NCBI GenBank assembly: GCA_021791145.1
Contig: JAJYXE010000045.1
Location: 1 to 35,403, forward strand
DNA: 35,403 bases
Source: Actinomycetes bacterium
GTDB lineage: Bacteria; Actinomycetota; Acidimicrobiia; Acidimicrobiales; RAAP-2
Direction: 5' to 3'
The position numbers were made by a program, and so were the translations under genes. Positions 14,227-22,172 of the stretch are shown here, piece by piece. Each line of letters begins with the position of its first letter. Positions within the stretch are counted from its first letter, which is position 1. The notes beneath the pieces are model-generated. The model saw only the letters and a program-made list of their open reading frames with translations, did not search any database and was not told the DNA's origin.

Positions 14227-17200
14227 ATGAGCACGTACCGAGTCGCAATCGATATCGGAGGCACCTTCACGGACTTCGTCCTTCAGGACGCTGCATCGGG
14301 TGAAACGCGAACGGGCAAGATCCTGAGCACGCCGTCGGATCCCGCACAAGCCGTGCTCGCCGGCCTCGGGACGTTCGTGCCCAGCGGCAGTGAGATCAGT
14401 TTCCTTGTGCATGGCACCACCGTCGGCCTGAACGCGGTCGTCGAACGCCGCGGCGCGCGGCTGGCGATCGTGACGACCGAGGGCTTCGGCGACGTCTATA
14501 CCATCGCGGGGAACGACCGGCGCGACATCTTCGACTTCCGCTATCGCAAACCGGTGCCGCTGGTACCGCCTGACCGTGTCGTCGAGGTCAGGGAGCGCTT
14601 GGCCGCAGACGGTTCCGTCGTCGTCCCGCTCGACCCGGCTTCGATCGACGCCGTCGTCGAATTCGCCCGCCGAGAGCGGATCGAGGCGATCGCGGTGTGC
14701 CTGCTCTTCTCCTATCTCGATCCGCGTCACGAGGTGGCGCTGGCCCAGCAGCTCTCCGAACGCCTTCCTGACGTGACCGTCACGGCGTCGCACCAGGTGT
14801 CTCGGCAGTGGCGTGAGTATGCTCGAACCTCCACGGCGGCCCTCAACGCCTATGTCGCGCCCGTCGTGACGCGCTACCTGACGACGCTGATCGATCGACT
14901 GGAGAAGCACTCACCCGCTCCGCTGTTCGTGATGCAATCGAACGGCGGCCTCACGGTGGCGCGAGCAGCACGCGACACGCCGGTTCAGACCCTCTTGTCA
15001 GGGCCCGTCGGGGGCGCGATCGGCGCCCAGCAGCTTTCCCGGATGCTGGGCCGTGACAACCTGGTGAGCATCGACATGGGCGGCACCTCGTTCGACGTGA
15101 GCCTGATCGTGGACGGCTCTGCGACGATCGTCGACGAAGCGACAATCGAAGGGCTGCCAGTCCAGATGCCGATCGTGGAGATCAATGGGATCGGAGCGGG
15201 AGGCGGCTCGATCGGCTGGACCGAAGCAGGCGCGATGCGGGTCGGGCCGCGGAGTGCCGGGGCCGATCCGGGACCCGCCTGCTACGGGCGCGGCGGGACC
15301 GAACCCACCGTGACGGACGCCAACCTGCTCCTCGGCCGGATCGACGAGCGCAGGTTCGCCGGCGGCGGCATGCCCCTCGACATCGAAGCAGCGAGCAAGG
15401 CAGCAGCGCGGCTGGGAGAGCAGCTCGGTCTCGACGTGCGCGCGACCGCGCAAGGCATCGTCGACATCGTCAACGCGAAGATGGCCGACGCCATCCGCAC
15501 CGCCACGGTGCGGAGAGGGATCGATCCGCGTGAGTTCAGTCTCGTGGCGTTCGGCGGGGCCGGACCGATGCACGCCGTCGAGCTCGCCGAGCAGCTGGAA
15601 ATCTCCGAGGTCGTCATCCCCGTCTCGCCCGGGACGTTCTCTGCGTCAGGCATGCTGGAGACCGACATCCGACACGACGTCCGCCGAACCTTCTATGCGT
15701 CCCTCGCTCAGGTCGACCGCGACACCTTGGAGGCCGCCTTCCTCGAAGTCCAAGAGGAGGGAAGCACGCTGCTACGAGATGAAGGCGTCGAGAGCCATGA
15801 CATGAGCTTCGAGCGCGTCGCCGACCTGCGCTACCAGGGCCAGGAGTACTCGCTCACCCTCTCCCTCGGCCCGCCAGGACCGATCGACCTGCTGCAGCTG
15901 CGCAGACGGTTCGACCAGCTCTATCTCGACCGTTACGGCCACTCCAGTCCCGAAGCTCCGGTCGAGATCGTGCGTCTCGGGGTCGCTGCGACGGGGACGG
16001 TGCCACGGCCGGCTCCCTGCGAGCCGCCGTGCGAGCCCAGGGGCGACTGGCCCTTGCGCGGGGTGGTCTTCAAGGGAGCCGTGATCGACACCGCCATCGT
16101 ACCCAGGGAGCAGCTGGCTCCGAGTGAGACGTACCCAGGGCCGATGATCATCACGGAGGCCACGGCGACGGCGGTCGTCCCGCCCGGTTGGTCGGTCTGC
16201 CGGATGCCCGGTGGCCATCTGTCAATTCGCCGTACCGGTGCTGCAACGAAGCAGGTCGCGAACGCTCGAGGGAAGCCGAATCGAGCTGACGCAGGTAGGG
16301 CCGAGGCCGTGCAAGTCGACCCGGTCACGACGGAGGTCGTTCGGAACTTCATGACCTCGTGCGCGGAGGACATGAACGCCGCCCTGTTCCGATCTGCGTA
16401 CACGCCGGTCATCTACGAAGGACGGGATTGCGCGGTCGCGCTCCTGGACTCCGACGGAGAACCACTCGGCATGTCGACCGGTGTGCCGATCTTCCTCGGC
16501 AACCTCGAGGTCTGCGTGAAGCTCACGATCGAGCAGTTCGGGCTCGACTGGTTCGGCCCGGGCGACGTGGTCGCGATGAACGATCCGTACCTCCAAGGGA
16601 CCCATCTCCACGACGTCACCGTCTTCGGCCCCATCTTCCACGCAGGACGCCTGGTCGGGTTCGCTGCGACGCGTGCCCACTGGCAGGACGTCGGTGGGCG
16701 GGACCCGGGTACCACGATGGGTTCGATCGAAGTGTTCCAAGAGGGCTTCAGGATGGGGCCGACGCGGGTCGTGAAGGGATACGAACCGCTTCCGGAATGG
16801 ATGGACTTCCTTCGGCGTGCAAGCCGCTTCGGCTACGAACTGATGGGTGACTTCAGCGCCCAGGTGGCAGCGATCCGAACTGGTGAAGCGCGGGTGTCTC
16901 GAATGCTCGACCGGATCGGCGTCGACGTGTTCGAAGCAGCGAAGAAACGGATCTTCGAGCAGGCTGAGGCACTGGATCGTGCGGCGATCTCCGAGCTGCC
17001 CGACGGCACGTACCGGGCAGAGGGCTGGCTGGACAATGACGGCTACGGCGCGGAGCCAGTCCGGGTGTGCGTGGCGGTGACGATCGAGGGCGATCGCATG
17101 GTGGTTGACCTCGACGGCAGCGCGCGTGCGACGCGAGGTCCGATCAACTGCGGCTACGCCCAGACCGTCTCTGCCGTACGACTGACGTACAAAGCCCTCG

Positions 17201-19722
17201 TCAACACCCATCTGCCGGTCACCGGCGGGACGTTTGCGACGCTCGACGTCCGCGTGCCTGACGATTGCGTGTTCAATGCCAAAGAGCCCGCGGCCTGCGA
17301 ATGGTACTTCACGGGCCTTGGGCTTCTTTGCGACCTCATCATGACGGCACTCGCGCCTGCGGTCGGCGACAGGGTGGTGGCGCCGCACTACGGCGACTCC
17401 ATGGTCATCAACTTGAACGGCATCGACGCGAGCCGTGCGCGCCCGCTCTGGGTGGTGATCGAGCCCACCGCCGGTGGCTGGGGGGCCCATCCCGGCGGGG
17501 ACGGAGAGAGCGCCCTGATCAATCTGACCAACGGCTCGTTCAAGAACATCCCGGTCGAGATCTACGAGAGCAAGTTCCCGGTCCGCATCGAGCGGTTCGC
17601 CATCCGAACCGACAGCGGCGGCCCAGGACGCTGGCGGGGAGGGTGCGGCGTCGTCCGCGCGTACCGACTGCTCGCCGATGGAAGCCTCTCCTTGTGGTTC
17701 GACCGATCGGTCACGCCCGCGTGGGGCCTGGAAGGCGGCATGCCTGCGACCGGGCCACGAGTACGCGTCGAGGGGCCCGGCGGACCCTGGGAAGGTCTCA
17801 AGGTGAATTGCCTCCCCCTGCGAGCCGGTGCTCTTGTCACGATCGAGACCGGAGGTGGTGGAGGGTACGGTCCCGCCCTGGAGCGGCCGCCGGCGGAGGT
17901 CGCGCGCGACGTCCGGGAGCGATACGTGAGCGCCGAGGGGGCGGCCAGGGATTACGGTGTCGTGGTCGACGCAGCGAGCCTTGACGTCGATGCGGCCGCG
18001 ACCGAGCGGCTGCGGCGCCGTCTTGCAGCCGAGCCGATTGGACACGTCCCCCCTTCGGCGTCGGCACGACGCGAGCAGACGCGAGCAGACGCGAGCAGCA
18101 GAGGAGGAGCGATGGCGAACGGGCTCGTGGCATCCGGCGTCTCCCTCGTCGGGGGAACGGAGCGGCCCGGGGAAGGCGACGGCTTTCGCGCCCGGGACCC
18201 TCGCTCGGGCGAGGAGACCGGGCCGGTGTTCCGCACAGCCGCGGCCGGCGAGGTGACCGAGGCGCTGTCGAGGGCACACGGCGCGTTCGCAGCGGCGCGA
18301 GGAGAAGCTCCTCTCGACGCGCTCTTGGCCGCTGCCGACCTCCTCGACGACCATGTGGCAGCGATCGTCGCCCAAGCGATGGAGGAGACCGGCCTGACCC
18401 AGGAGCGGCTGACCGGCGAGGTCGCGAGGACCTCCGGCCAGCTGCGGTTCATGGCCTCGCTCGCGCGCCGCGGCGAGCGGCTCGACGCGACGATCGACCG
18501 GGCCGACGCCGCGGCGGGGCGGCCGGACCTGCGCAGGGTCGGCATGCCGATCGGCCCGGTCGCCGTGTTCGGCGCGAGCAACTTCCCGATCGCCTTCAGC
18601 GTGCTCGGAGGCGACACGGCCTCCGCGCTCGCCGCCGGCTGTCCGGTCGTGGTGAAGGCCCACGAGTCGCACCCGGCCACCTCCGAGCTGTGCGGTCGGT
18701 TGATGCTGCGCGCGCTCGAGGTCTGCGACCGTGACCAGGGCTGGTTCGCGCTCCTCCAGGGCCGTTCCCACGCGCTGGGCCAGAGTCTCGTGACCGCGCC
18801 GCAGGTCCGGGCGGTGGCCTTCACCGGCAGCCTGCAGGGCGGGCGTGCGCTGTTCGACGCCGCGAGCCGGCGCCCCGACCCGATCCCCGTCTACGCCGAG
18901 ATGGGCAGCCCGAACCCCCTCTTCGTGACCGCCGCGTCCGCCAGATGCCGTGCCGGCGAGATCGCCGACGCGCTCGCCACCTCGCTGAGCGGATCAGCCG
19001 GGCAGCTCTGCACGAAACCGAACCTGATCGTGCTGCCCGAGGGGCCCGAAGGAGAAGCGCTCGAGCGCGCCCTTGCCCGGGCGTTCGGCGAGCGGCCCGT
19101 GCACCCGCTGCTCAACCGAAGCGTGCGCGACGGGTTCCTCGCCTCGATCCGTGCCGCCTCGGCGCTCGAAGGCGTCGCGCAGCTCGGCTCGCAGGCGAAG
19201 GTGCCAGAGGGCGGCACCGCCTCGGACGCCGAGGGGTCCTTTGCCGTCCCAGGCGCCCTGCTCTCGGCCTCCTTCGAGGCGCTGGTCTCCCACGAGACGC
19301 TGCGAAGCGAGCACTTCGGCCCCGCAGGAGTGGTGGTGCGCTGCCGCGAGGAGGCGTTCGTCGCCGTCGCAGAGGCCCTGGAGGGCAGCCTCACCGCGAC
19401 GGTGCACCTCGAGCCCGAGGACGCCCCGAGGTGGTCGTCGTTCGTCCGGCTCCTGGCCGCCAAGGCCGGGAGGGTGATCGTGAACGGCGTGCCGACCGGA
19501 GTGGCCGTGGTGCGGGCGATGCACCACGGGGGCCCCTACCCGGCGACGACCTCGGCTCGCGACACTTCGGTCGGCGCGGCGGCCATCGACCGCTTCCTCC
19601 GCCCGGTGTGCTTCCAGGACGTGCCGGACGTGCTCCTGCCTCCTGCCCTCCAGGACGCCAACCCGCTTCGGATCTGGCGGCGGGTGGACGGCGAGCTCAC
19701 CGCGCCAACGCCGCCCGCGTAG
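14227..19722 (+). CDS. HyuA-HyuB-KGSA dehydrogenase triple fusion (1831 codons)
   Basis: One frame without a stop holds three enzymes. Residues 1-680 are hydantoinase/oxoprolinase A, an actin-like ATPase (DIGGTFTD 9-16, SIDMGGTSFDVSL about 281-293, FGGAGPMHA). Residues about 695-1275 are subunit B (NDPYLQGTHLHD from 785, DSGGPGRWRGG, ETGGGGGYG). Together they resemble fused 5-oxoprolinase in length and order, and would open a cyclic amide with ATP. Residues 1296-1831 are an aldehyde dehydrogenase of the alpha-ketoglutarate semialdehyde class (YAEMGSPNPLF with E1558, GSAGQLCTKPN with C1595), the last step of hydroxyproline breakdown. The start ATG follows GGAGGAACG. Internal starts are possible: GTG at 16309 for HyuB and ATG at 18112 for the dehydrogenase. 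So the product may be one, two or three polypeptides. Confidence 0.88.
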   Translation: MSTYRVAIDIGGTFTDFVLQDAASGETRTGKILSTPSDPAQAVLAGLGTFVPSGSEISFLVHGTTVGLNAVVERRGARLAIVTTEGFGDVYTIAGNDRRDIFDFRYRKPVPLVPPDRVVEVRERLAADGSVVVPLDPASIDAVVEFARRERIEAIAVCLLFSYLDPRHEVALAQQLSERLPDVTVTASHQVSRQWREYARTSTAALNAYVAPVVTRYLTTLIDRLEKHSPAPLFVMQSNGGLTVARAARDTPVQTLLSGPVGGAIGAQQLSRMLGRDNLVSIDMGGTSFDVSLIVDGSATIVDEATIEGLPVQMPIVEINGIGAGGGSIGWTEAGAMRVGPRSAGADPGPACYGRGGTEPTVTDANLLLGRIDERRFAGGGMPLDIEAASKAAARLGEQLGLDVRATAQGIVDIVNAKMADAIRTATVRRGIDPREFSLVAFGGAGPMHAVELAEQLEISEVVIPVSPGTFSASGMLETDIRHDVRRTFYASLAQVDRDTLEAAFLEVQEEGSTLLRDEGVESHDMSFERVADLRYQGQEYSLTLSLGPPGPIDLLQLRRRFDQLYLDRYGHSSPEAPVEIVRLGVAATGTVPRPAPCEPPCEPRGDWPLRGVVFKGAVIDTAIVPREQLAPSETYPGPMIITEATATAVVPPGWSVCRMPGGHLSIRRTGAATKQVANARGKPNRADAGRAEAVQVDPVTTEVVRNFMTSCAEDMNAALFRSAYTPVIYEGRDCAVALLDSDGEPLGMSTGVPIFLGNLEVCVKLTIEQFGLDWFGPGDVVAMNDPYLQGTHLHDVTVFGPIFHAGRLVGFAATRAHWQDVGGRDPGTTMGSIEVFQEGFRMGPTRVVKGYEPLPEWMDFLRRASRFGYELMGDFSAQVAAIRTGEARVSRMLDRIGVDVFEAAKKRIFEQAEALDRAAISELPDGTYRAEGWLDNDGYGAEPVRVCVAVTIEGDRMVVDLDGSARATRGPINCGYAQTVSAVRLTYKALVNTHLPVTGGTFATLDVRVPDDCVFNAKEPAACEWYFTGLGLLCDLIMTALAPAVGDRVVAPHYGDSMVINLNGIDASRARPLWVVIEPTAGGWGAHPGGDGESALINLTNGSFKNIPVEIYESKFPVRIERFAIRTDSGGPGRWRGGCGVVRAYRLLADGSLSLWFDRSVTPAWGLEGGMPATGPRVRVEGPGGPWEGLKVNCLPLRAGALVTIETGGGGGYGPALERPPAEVARDVRERYVSAEGAARDYGVVVDAASLDVDAAATERLRRRLAAEPIGHVPPSASARREQTRADASSRGGAMANGLVASGVSLVGGTERPGEGDGFRARDPRSGEETGPVFRTAAAGEVTEALSRAHGAFAAARGEAPLDALLAAADLLDDHVAAIVAQAMEETGLTQERLTGEVARTSGQLRFMASLARRGERLDATIDRADAAAGRPDLRRVGMPIGPVAVFGASNFPIAFSVLGGDTASALAAGCPVVVKAHESHPATSELCGRLMLRALEVCDRDQGWFALLQGRSHALGQSLVTAPQVRAVAFTGSLQGGRALFDAASRRPDPIPVYAEMGSPNPLFVTAASARCRAGEIADALATSLSGSAGQLCTKPNLIVLPEGPEGEALERALARAFGERPVHPLLNRSVRDGFLASIRAASALEGVAQLGSQAKVPEGGTASDAEGSFAVPGALLSASFEALVSHETLRSEHFGPAGVVVRCREEAFVAVAEALEGSLTATVHLEPEDAPRWSSFVRLLAAKAGRVIVNGVPTGVAVVRAMHHGGPYPATTSARDTSVGAAAIDRFLRPVCFQDVPDVLLPPALQDANPLRIWRRVDGELTAPTPPA
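18071..18098 (+). repeat. tandem decamer at the HyuB/dehydrogenase junction
   Basis: The unit gcgagcagac occurs at 18071-18080 and 18081-18090, with a partial third copy (gcgagcag) at 18091-18098. It encodes part of the linker REQTRADASSRGGA. Because ten is not a multiple of three, gain or loss of one unit would shift the frame between HyuB and the dehydrogenase. Confidence 0.85.
18101..18114 (+). promoter_or_regulatory. internal ribosome site and ATG for the KGSA dehydrogenase
   Basis: GAGGAGGAGCG directly precedes an in-frame ATG at 18112 (MANGLVASGV), exactly where a free-standing 536-residue dehydrogenase would begin. This is among the strongest ribosome sites in the window, so separate translation of 18112-19722 is likely even though no stop separates it from HyuB. 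Confidence 0.65.
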
Positions 19723-19776
19723 CCCCGGGGCTCGCCGGCCGCCCTGCGCCCGCCGCATCGGAGAGGTGCTGGCGGC

Positions 19777-20727
19777 TCAGCGCCGCTCGCGCTCAGGGGC
19801 CAGCAGCTCGAGGAGCAGCTCACCGGCAATCAAGTCCTGACCCGCGGTCCCGACGGACTTGAAGATCGTCCGCGCCGCACCAGCGTAGGGAGATTCTCCA
19901 CGAACGACCGCGTCGAGGGAAACCAGTGTCGTCTCGCTCTGCAACGCTCTCGACTCGAGCGCCGCCAGGACGTCGCCTGCCTCACGAAGTGCCATCTCGA
20001 CGCTGTCCACGACCGTCATCGCTCCATCGAAGGTCGCAGCGTCGAGCTCCCGGGCGCTGGGCTCGTGCGAACCGACGGCATTGACGTGAACCCGCGCTGG
20101 CAGCAGCGATCCGTCGAAGATCGGGGTACGGCTCGTCGTGCACGCACAGACGAGATCGGTGTCGGCGACCGCGTCGGAGGAGACCGCCTCGGCGTCGACA
20201 CCCGACGCGCGCAGGCAAGCGGCCAGTGGCTCGGCGGACTCGGGCGTGCGGCCCACGATGCCCACCCAAGCGATGTCGCGGACGAGCCGCATCGCCTCGA
20301 CGTGGCGTACCGCCTGTGGCCCGGTCCCGAACACGACGAGACGCGACGCGTTGGCGGCCGCCAGGTACTTGGTCGCCACCGCGGACATCGCCGGCGTCCG
20401 AAGCGCCGTGACCCCGGCGGCGTCGACCAGCATCACCGGCGTCATCTCGGGGAGCTCGAAGACGACCAGCACACCCTGCAGGCGCGGGCGATCACGCGCG
20501 ACACCGTCGGGAAGCACCGAGGTGACCTTGACCGCCAACGCGGCGCGGTCCCACCCCGGCATGAGCAAGAGCTGCCCCTCCCCGACTCGATGCACGACGC
20601 GGGCAGGCTCGACCACGTCCCAGCCTCGGGCGAGGCGCTCTTCGATTGCAGAGATGCAGCGCGCCATCACCTCGGGAGACTGCAGCTCGTCGGCCGACAC
20701 GAACCGAACGTCGCTGGAGGTCCTCAC
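19777..20727 (-). CDS. ornithine cyclodeaminase/mu-crystallin family protein, possible pyrroline-2-carboxylate reductase
   Basis: A 316-residue NAD(P)-dependent family member. The N-terminal VRFVSADELQSP, the VGEGQLLLMPGW and LAVKVTSVLPD blocks, and the Rossmann start VVFGTGPQAVRHVEAM followed by VGIVGRTPESA are all characteristic. DLVCACTTSRTPIFDG and VNAVGSHEPSARELD follow. The family covers ornithine cyclodeaminase, ketimine reductases and delta-1-pyrroline-2-carboxylate reductase, which makes L-proline in trans-3-hydroxyproline or D-proline breakdown. With putA and hydroxyproline genes nearby, the reductase role is preferred. The GTG at 20727 fits the family N-terminus; an in-frame GTG at 20814 would add 29 residues, and neither has a strong ribosome site. 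It converges on the triple fusion with a 54-base gap and no obvious terminator. Confidence 0.85.
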   Translation of the reverse strand: MRTSSDVRFVSADELQSPEVMARCISAIEERLARGWDVVEPARVVHRVGEGQLLLMPGWDRAALAVKVTSVLPDGVARDRPRLQGVLVVFELPEMTPVMLVDAAGVTALRTPAMSAVATKYLAAANASRLVVFGTGPQAVRHVEAMRLVRDIAWVGIVGRTPESAEPLAACLRASGVDAEAVSSDAVADTDLVCACTTSRTPIFDGSLLPARVHVNAVGSHEPSARELDAATFDGAMTVVDSVEMALREAGDVLAALESRALQSETTLVSLDAVVRGESPYAGAARTIFKSVGTAGQDLIAGELLLELLAPERERR

Positions 20728-20841
20728 ACGAGGCCCACTCGGAACCGTTGTGCGGATGGGGAGAGCCCGCGCGAGGGGTTCACGAGCTCGGCCGCCTGCC
20801 AGGCATTCGCGCACCTGTACGTCAGCACGCGCAGCTGTGCG

Positions 20842-22020
20842 TCAGTACTCGACCGTGACAGCACCGTTCTGTCCTTCGCCGCCACTGGGCCCGGGACTTC
20901 CCGTACCACCCTTCAACGCGCCAGCACCGACGAAGGGGGTCACCGGCCTGCGTGCCACCCCGCCAACGCCACCGCCATCGTGGCCCGCCTGGCCGCTTGC
21001 GCCTCTGTACGCGCTCTTCGGCGCGCCTTCCCCGAGGAAGCCCCCACCGGCGCCGCCGTCGAGCACGCAGGCCGGCCCAGCGCTCCTACCGGTGGCGCAC
21101 GACGGGCTCGGCCGCGTGCCCGCGCCACCTCCACCTCCATACGCGCCGGCGCCTCCCGCGCCGCCGGGCTGGCCCCAGTGGCAGGCCGCGCCGCCACCGC
21201 CACCACCGCTGAAGGGCAGCCCACTTTGACCCGCTCCTCCGCAGCGCACGCCACCTCGCCCCCCAGGTCCCCCGTACCCTGCCCCGCCGGCGCCAGGGCT
21301 TTCGCCCCGCGCGCCCTGGCCACCGGCTCCGACCACGACAGTGAGCGCCTCACCAGGCCTGACACAGCCGTAGAAGCGGAGCGTGCCGACTGCGCCGGGC
21401 ACCTTCGAGGACAGAGCGCAGGCGTTGGACCGCCCGCCGGCCACGGGGACAAGGACCGCTACCTCCGCCCCGCTCCCACCGTTGCCACCCGAGCCGGAGC
21501 TGCCGTACCCGGCGTCGAGCGTCACGCCACCACCACCGCCGCCGCCCCCGGTGGCGACGAGCAGGAAGCGGCCGGGTCCAGCCAGGGCCGACGCCCCACC
21601 CCCGCCGCCCCCGGCTCCCCAGCACTTTTGGAGAGCCTCGCAGGTGTACGCGGCGCCTTGCCCGTCCCCGCGGACCCATCCGGCGTCACCGCCTCCTCCA
21701 GACCCGCCGAGAACCGACACCGACAAGATGCTTCCCGCAGCCGCGCTCGGCACGACGAAGCGGTAGCGGCCAGGCTTGTCCCAGGTCAGCAGACCCATGC
21801 CCTTGGACGCTTGCACCCCGTCGGTCCGCGCGTGGCCCGAGCCGAGGCTCGAGGCGCTGGACAGCGCCTTTGCGCCTGCCGGAGCGGGCCACCCGGAGAA
21901 CCCTGCAATGGCTACGCTGACACCTCCCGCGAGAGCCAGCCATCTCTTCAGTCGCGCTGCAAACCGGCCTCGGCGATCGGGCCGCGACCTACCCAGCGAG
22001 GGACGCACCATTGCTCGCAA
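20842..22020 (-). CDS. secreted glycine-rich protein
   Basis: A 392-residue protein. Residues 1-50 form an export signal: an arginine-rich n-region, then WLALAGGVSVAIAGFSGWPAPAGA, with cleavage likely near 50. Residues about 75-105 (GRYRFVVPSAAAGSILSVSV) look like a beta-strand module seen at the head of glycine-rich surface proteins. Most of the rest is GGGG-rich, ending NGAVTVEY, which resembles the closing strand of the same module. Eight cysteines are scattered through the mature part, an even number suited to disulfides. TTG at 22020 is taken as start because AGGAG lies 8 bases upstream; the ATG at 22011 would be too far. Codon bias toward GGC/GGG makes both strands look open here, but the signal peptide and ribosome site support this one. 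Function unknown. Confidence 0.75.
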   Translation of the reverse strand: MRAMVRPSLGRSRPDRRGRFAARLKRWLALAGGVSVAIAGFSGWPAPAGAKALSSASSLGSGHARTDGVQASKGMGLLTWDKPGRYRFVVPSAAAGSILSVSVLGGSGGGGDAGWVRGDGQGAAYTCEALQKCWGAGGGGGGASALAGPGRFLLVATGGGGGGGGVTLDAGYGSSGSGGNGGSGAEVAVLVPVAGGRSNACALSSKVPGAVGTLRFYGCVRPGEALTVVVGAGGQGARGESPGAGGAGYGGPGGRGGVRCGGAGQSGLPFSGGGGGGAACHWGQPGGAGGAGAYGGGGGAGTRPSPSCATGRSAGPACVLDGGAGGGFLGEGAPKSAYRGASGQAGHDGGGVGGVARRPVTPFVGAGALKGGTGSPGPSGGEGQNGAVTVEY

Positions 22021-22172
22021 ACTACCAACTCCTGAGTGGCATCCTCAAAGCCGAGAACCACGAGGAACGCGCCGGCGAACGGCTGGAGGGCCATGGTCGC
22101 GCTCGCCAGCGGATGCTTCGCGGCGCCGAGCTACGCGATCTTCTCCATGCCTTCTCCATGATGCCAACCGGC

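Noticed and set aside
16222..18771. 849-codon open frame opposite the HyuB part of the fusion
   Set aside because: Shadow frame with no motifs, spanning the junction of two well-recognised domains on the other strand.
19723..19776. Bidirectional terminator between the convergent arms
   Set aside because: Only the short palindrome ccccgggg is visible, with no extended stem or T-run on either strand.
20065..22035. 656-codon plus-strand frame opposite the glycine-rich and cyclodeaminase-family genes
   Set aside because: Proline- and alanine-rich because it is the complement of GGN codons; no signal peptide or domain, while the minus strand has a signal peptide and a ribosome site.
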